From Candidatus Omnitrophota bacterium (GTDB lineage: Bacteria; Omnitrophota; Gorgyraeia; Pluralincolimonadales; Pluralincolimonadaceae): a stretch of 27,376 nucleotides of DNA. The stretch covers positions 1 to 27,376 of the forward strand of contig JBAZFB010000013.1 of NCBI GenBank assembly GCA_041653595.1, written 5' to 3'. The notes beneath the pieces are model-generated. The model was not told the origin of the DNA. It did not search any database and saw nothing but the letters and a program-made list of their open reading frames with translations. Position 1 is the first letter of the stretch. Every line of letters starts with the position of its first letter. Below, in pieces: positions 24,244 through 27,376 of the stretch. A program made the translations under genes and the position numbers.

Positions 24244-25554
24244 CTAGAGCCTTTCTATTTTGTTGCGGTTTGTTTTTATATTCCTCAACGCGTTACGCGT
24301 ATCCAGGATGAATTTCGAATTCTTGACTATAAAGCCGTAATCTACGTCCGAGTGGTCGGTGACTATGACGACGCAGTCCTTGCTTTTTAGTTCCGAGGCG
24401 GTAAGTTTCACGGACCTCATCTTTCGGCCGCATAACCGGGATTCAGGCACAAAAGGATCGTGATATGAGATGGCGGCCCCGCGTTCCCTGAGCTCTTCTA
24501 TCACTTCGTATGCCGGGGATTCCCTCGTGTCGGTCACGTCTTTTTTGTAGGAAAGGCCCAGGACGAGTACCTTTGCGCCCTTGACCGCCTTCCCGAACCT
24601 GTTGTTGAGCGAACGGGAAACCCTCTCGACTACGTGTTCCGGCATGTCGGCGTTCACCTTTGAGGCCAGGTCTATGAACCTCGGCTCAAACCCCTGTATC
24701 CTGGCCTTCCATGCCAGATATATGGGGTCGATGGGGATGCAGTGCCCGCCTAATCCCGGGCCGGGGTAGAACGGCATGTAGCCGAACGGCTTTGTCTTCG
24801 CGGCCTCGATGATCTCCCAAACGTCCACCTTAAGGCTGTCGCACATGAGCGCGAGTTCGTTCACGAGCCCGATGTTGACCGACCTGAAAGTATTCTCGAG
24901 GAGCTTGACCATCTCAGCCACTTTCACCGACGAGACCGGTATGACCTTCCCGACTATCTGGGCGTACAATAACTCTATGTTATCCCTGCATATTTTCGTC
25001 ATACCGCTTACGACTTTCGGTATGTTATGCGTCATATATGTGGGATTGCCCGGGTCGATCCTCTCCGGAGAGAAACCGAGACAGAAATCCTTTCCAACTT
25101 TCAGGCCGGTGGCCTCCAATATGGGAAGGATGACCTCCTCGGTCGTACCGGGATAAGTGGTCGATTCGAGGACTATCACCTGCCCTTCTTTTAAATTCTT
25201 GGCGATCGACTCGGCGGCTGAAACGATAAAAGACATATCCGGGTCTTTCGTCTTCCTTAACGGCGTCGGGACGCAGATTATTATGGCGTCGACTTCCTTA
25301 AGCCTTGAATAATCGCGAGTTGCCCTGAGCGTCCCCTTTCTTAGCAGGGGTTTTATCTCCTCGCTCGGGATATCCAAAATATAGGAATTACCCGCGGTTA
25401 TTGAATTCACCTTGTTCCTGTCGAGGTCGACCCCGAGCGCCTTGAAGCCTTTTTTGGCGAACTCTATCGCCAGAGGCAATCCGACATAACCAAGGCCGAT
25501 CACCGCGATCCTGGCCTTCTTCTGGTTTATCTTCGCTTTAAATTTCGTAACCAT
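24244..25554 (-). CDS. wbpA: UDP-N-acetyl-sugar 6-dehydrogenase (WbpA/TviB type)
   Basis: NAD-dependent four-electron oxidation of a UDP-sugar C6 hydroxyl to a uronic acid, most likely UDP-GlcNAc to UDP-GlcNAcA. The 436 residues hold an N-terminal NAD site GLGYVG (20-25), the catalytic loop GGHCIPIDPIYL with Cys272, and the C-terminal domain motif GLSYKKDVTDTRESPA. The GGHCIPIDP loop is typical of the WbpA/TviB/WecC branch rather than of UDP-glucose dehydrogenase, which usually carries GGxCFPKD; this is family knowledge, not a tested substrate. ATG start with a good ribosome site (GAGGAGAT) overlapping the end of rfbD. The epimerase starts 4 bases downstream. The product could feed the epimerase, the aminotransferase or the AsnB-like protein. 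Confidence 0.87.
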   Translation of the reverse strand: MVTKFKAKINQKKARIAVIGLGYVGLPLAIEFAKKGFKALGVDLDRNKVNSITAGNSYILDIPSEEIKPLLRKGTLRATRDYSRLKEVDAIIICVPTPLRKTKDPDMSFIVSAAESIAKNLKEGQVIVLESTTYPGTTEEVILPILEATGLKVGKDFCLGFSPERIDPGNPTYMTHNIPKVVSGMTKICRDNIELLYAQIVGKVIPVSSVKVAEMVKLLENTFRSVNIGLVNELALMCDSLKVDVWEIIEAAKTKPFGYMPFYPGPGLGGHCIPIDPIYLAWKARIQGFEPRFIDLASKVNADMPEHVVERVSRSLNNRFGKAVKGAKVLVLGLSYKKDVTDTRESPAYEVIEELRERGAAISYHDPFVPESRLCGRKMRSVKLTASELKSKDCVVIVTDHSDVDYGFIVKNSKFILDTRNALRNIKTNRNKIERL

Positions 25555-25561
25555 CAGCTGC

Positions 25562-26461
25562 TCATCTCCTCTTTCTGGTCTTTAAGTAATCTTTCAGCGC
25601 TTCCCTGTAATGCCTTAATCCATATCCCAGCGCCTTGCTTACCTTCGTTTTATCGAGAGCCGATAATTTCGGCCGCAAGGCCGGCCCGGCGGCTTCCTTG
25701 GCGGTTATGGATACGATCTCGGCTTTCAGCCCGCAGAGGGCGGTTATCTCTTTCGCCAATTCGTAACGCGAACAAACCCCTTCGTTGGAGATATTATATA
25801 CACCCGACGGGACCTTACCCTGCCTGATATTCTCCGAAAGATCAAAGATCGCCTTCGCCAGGTCCGCCGTATAGGTAGGGTTCCCGGATTTCTCGCCGAC
25901 CGCCTTTATCCTGTCGCCTCTTTTGGCCGATTCGACGACAAAATCGACAAAATTATTGCCGCAGGAGCCGAACATCCAGCTCGAACGTATTATGGCATAT
26001 TTGCCGATGTTTGACCTTATGTAATCATCGGCCGCCAGTTTCGAATCCCCGTAGACGCTTAACGGATTGGGCTTATCCTCTTCCGTGTAGGCCGAACCCT
26101 TATCCCCATCGAAGACGTAATCCGTGCTGATCTGGATCAATAACGCCCCGGCTTCTTCCGCCGCGTCAGCTACGTTTTTGGCCCCTTCGGCGTTTATCTT
26201 GAAGGCCTCTTCGGGATTGAGCTCGCAGAAATCGACATCCGCCAATGCGGCCGCGTTTATCACAAGGCCGGGCTTGAACTTCCGGATGACCCGGGCTGCG
26301 CCGTCCCTGTCCGTAATATCCGCCGCCAGCAGTTGTGAGGCGCGGCACTGTTTTGCTTCGCGTTTGCCGCGCGTTAAACCGGCGACATCGCCCGCGGCCG
26401 AAAATTCCCTGCAAAGATCGCAACCCAACATGCCGGTCGCGCCGGTAATCAGCGTCTTCAA
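25562..26461 (-). CDS. rfbD: dTDP-4-dehydrorhamnose reductase
   Basis: NADPH-dependent reductase that completes dTDP-L-rhamnose synthesis by reducing dTDP-4-keto-rhamnose. The 299-residue length is normal. Visible motifs are the dinucleotide-binding GATGMLG at residues 7-13, STDYVFDG at 112-119 and the catalytic YGDSK (Tyr137, Lys141). The start is TTG, embedded in the stop of rfbB as a TTGA overlap, so translation is probably coupled. Without RfbC in view, a related reductase acting on another 4-keto sugar cannot be excluded, but direct linkage to rfbB supports the rhamnose assignment. Confidence 0.9.
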   Translation of the reverse strand: MKTLITGATGMLGCDLCREFSAAGDVAGLTRGKREAKQCRASQLLAADITDRDGAARVIRKFKPGLVINAAALADVDFCELNPEEAFKINAEGAKNVADAAEEAGALLIQISTDYVFDGDKGSAYTEEDKPNPLSVYGDSKLAADDYIRSNIGKYAIIRSSWMFGSCGNNFVDFVVESAKRGDRIKAVGEKSGNPTYTADLAKAIFDLSENIRQGKVPSGVYNISNEGVCSRYELAKEITALCGLKAEIVSITAKEAAGPALRPKLSALDKTKVSKALGYGLRHYREALKDYLKTRKRR

Positions 26462-27376
26462 GCTCTACCTTTATACTGCTTCGTGTAATATTTCTTGTAG
26501 GCGCCCTTGTGCTTTATCTTCATCCACCAATCGCGGTTATCTTCATACCATTTTACGGTCTTATCAAGCGCTTCGTTGAAGGTATGGTTGGGTTTCCAAC
26601 CCATATCCCTTAATTTTGAATCGTCAAGCGAATATCTCCTGTCGTGCCCCAGGCGGTCCTTGACATATTCTATCATCGACCTGTCCCCGCCCATCGCCCT
26701 GATGATATCGTGCACCATATCTATGTTCATCATCTCGTACCCGCCGGCGATATTGTATACCTCGCCCGCTGCTCCTTTATTCAATACGAAATATATCCCG
26801 TCGCAATTATCCTCGACGTAGAGCCAGTCGCGGACGTTCTTGCCGTCGCCGTAAAGGGGTACCTTCTCCCCCTCGATGAGGTTTGTTATGCTTAGGGCGA
26901 CGAATTTCTCCGGGTATTGGTAAGGCCCGAAGTTGTTCGAACTCCTGGTTATAACCACGGGCAGGCCGAACGTGACGAAATAGGCGCGGCACATATGCTC
27001 TGCGGCGGCCTTGCTCGCAGAATAGGGGCTGTTCGGCGCAAGGGAGCTCCCTTCATTGAAAGAACCGTCCTCTATCGAACCGTAGACCTCGTCGGTCGAG
27101 ATCTGGATGAATTTCGATACGCCGTTCATCCTGGCTTTCTCCAGCAGGACGTTCGTCCCGAGGACATTCGACATTATGAACTCGTCCGCCCCGTGGATAG
27201 ACCGGTCGACATGGCTCTCGGCCGCGAAGTTCACGACGTAATCGCAGCCCTTGATCGCCTTCTCCACGGCCTTATGGTCGCAGATATCGCCCTTGATGAA
27301 GGTATAGTTCTCGTTCTTTTCTATATCTTTAAGGTTCTCGAGATTGCCGGCATAGCTCAGCTTGTCGAGATTGACT
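26458..27376 (-). CDS. rfbB: dTDP-glucose 4,6-dehydratase, 5' end beyond window
   Basis: Converts dTDP-glucose to dTDP-4-keto-6-deoxyglucose, the first committed step after RfbA toward dTDP-rhamnose and other dTDP-6-deoxyhexoses; cytoplasmic. The reading frame is open to the right edge, so about 305 residues are visible and the N-terminal Rossmann glycine motif is missing. The first visible residues, VNLDKLSYAGNLENL, match the segment after strand 2 in RfbB. STDEVYG and the catalytic YSASK follow, then SNNFGPYQ, typical of the family. A GTG at 27267 could be read as a start, but it lies inside the conserved fold and is not the true start. It overlaps rfbD by 4 bases. RfbA and RfbC are not in the window and may lie to the right. 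Identification is firm. Confidence 0.95.
   Translation of the reverse strand, partial: VNLDKLSYAGNLENLKDIEKNENYTFIKGDICDHKAVEKAIKGCDYVVNFAAESHVDRSIHGADEFIMSNVLGTNVLLEKARMNGVSKFIQISTDEVYGSIEDGSFNEGSSLAPNSPYSASKAAAEHMCRAYFVTFGLPVVITRSSNNFGPYQYPEKFVALSITNLIEGEKVPLYGDGKNVRDWLYVEDNCDGIYFVLNKGAAGEVYNIAGGYEMMNIDMVHDIIRAMGGDRSMIEYVKDRLGHDRRYSLDDSKLRDMGWKPNHTFNEALDKTVKWYEDNRDWWMKIKHKGAYKKYYTKQYKGRA

Noticed and set aside
1..27376. CRISPR arrays, tRNAs, rRNAs, insertion sequences or prophage genes
   Set aside because: No regularly spaced repeats, RNA gene signatures or transposase/integrase motifs were seen. Coding genes fill nearly all of the window.

Overview
The window is a dense, almost entirely minus-strand surface-glycan locus. 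Transcription runs from the right edge to the left edge. There are 26 protein genes, two of them cut by the window ends, with gaps of 0-36 bases or short overlaps almost everywhere. The only larger gaps are 100 bases (14083-14182) and 94 bases (12855-12948). I see no rRNA, tRNA, insertion sequence or CRISPR array. The organism is a Gram-negative-type bacterium. The pairing of a MarR-type EPS regulator with a NusG/UpxY-like protein, the TTG/GTG starts and the gene content suggest an uncultured lineage such as Candidatus Omnitrophota, but nothing in the window is a taxonomic marker, so this is a weak inference.

Right block (27376 to 14183), general sugar-nucleotide and polymer genes: rfbB (5' end missing), rfbD, a WbpA-type UDP-sugar dehydrogenase, a WbpP/GalE-type epimerase, a WbpE-type aminotransferase, a UDP-glucuronate decarboxylase, a membrane GT2 glycosyltransferase, an AsnB-type amidotransferase, an O-antigen ligase/polymerase family membrane protein, two SAM methyltransferases and a B12-binding-type radical SAM protein. 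A dTDP-deoxyhexose, an N-acetylated uronic acid (possibly carried on to an aminosugar or an amide) and a pentose are plausible products.

Control island (14182 to 12855): a textbook sigma-70 promoter (TTGACA, 17 bases, TAAAAT) with a palindrome at the expected transcription start, then a regulator fusing a winged helix-turn-helix to a Rossmann-like domain, then a NusG-like antiterminator, then a 94-base leader with a hairpin before the next operon.

Left block (12854 to 1): a nearly complete GDP-linked legionaminic acid pathway in order (legB, legC, ptmE-type guanylyltransferase, legH/neuD, legI/neuB, methyltransferase, legG/neuC, PIG-L deacetylase, legF/neuA). It is followed by a HisF-like protein and a WbpG/PseA-type N-acetyl-sugar amidotransferase, which predict an acetamidino (amidine) group on the nonulosonic acid, then a second radical SAM protein and a long open frame running off the left edge. 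No HisH-type glutaminase, flippase, ABC exporter or initiating phosphoglycosyl transferase lies in the window.

The likely logic is that the regulator and antiterminator switch on and carry transcription through the nonulosonate operon, whose product (CMP-legionaminate-like, amidinated and perhaps methylated or de-N-acetylated) is added to a polysaccharide or O-antigen made with help from the right block.
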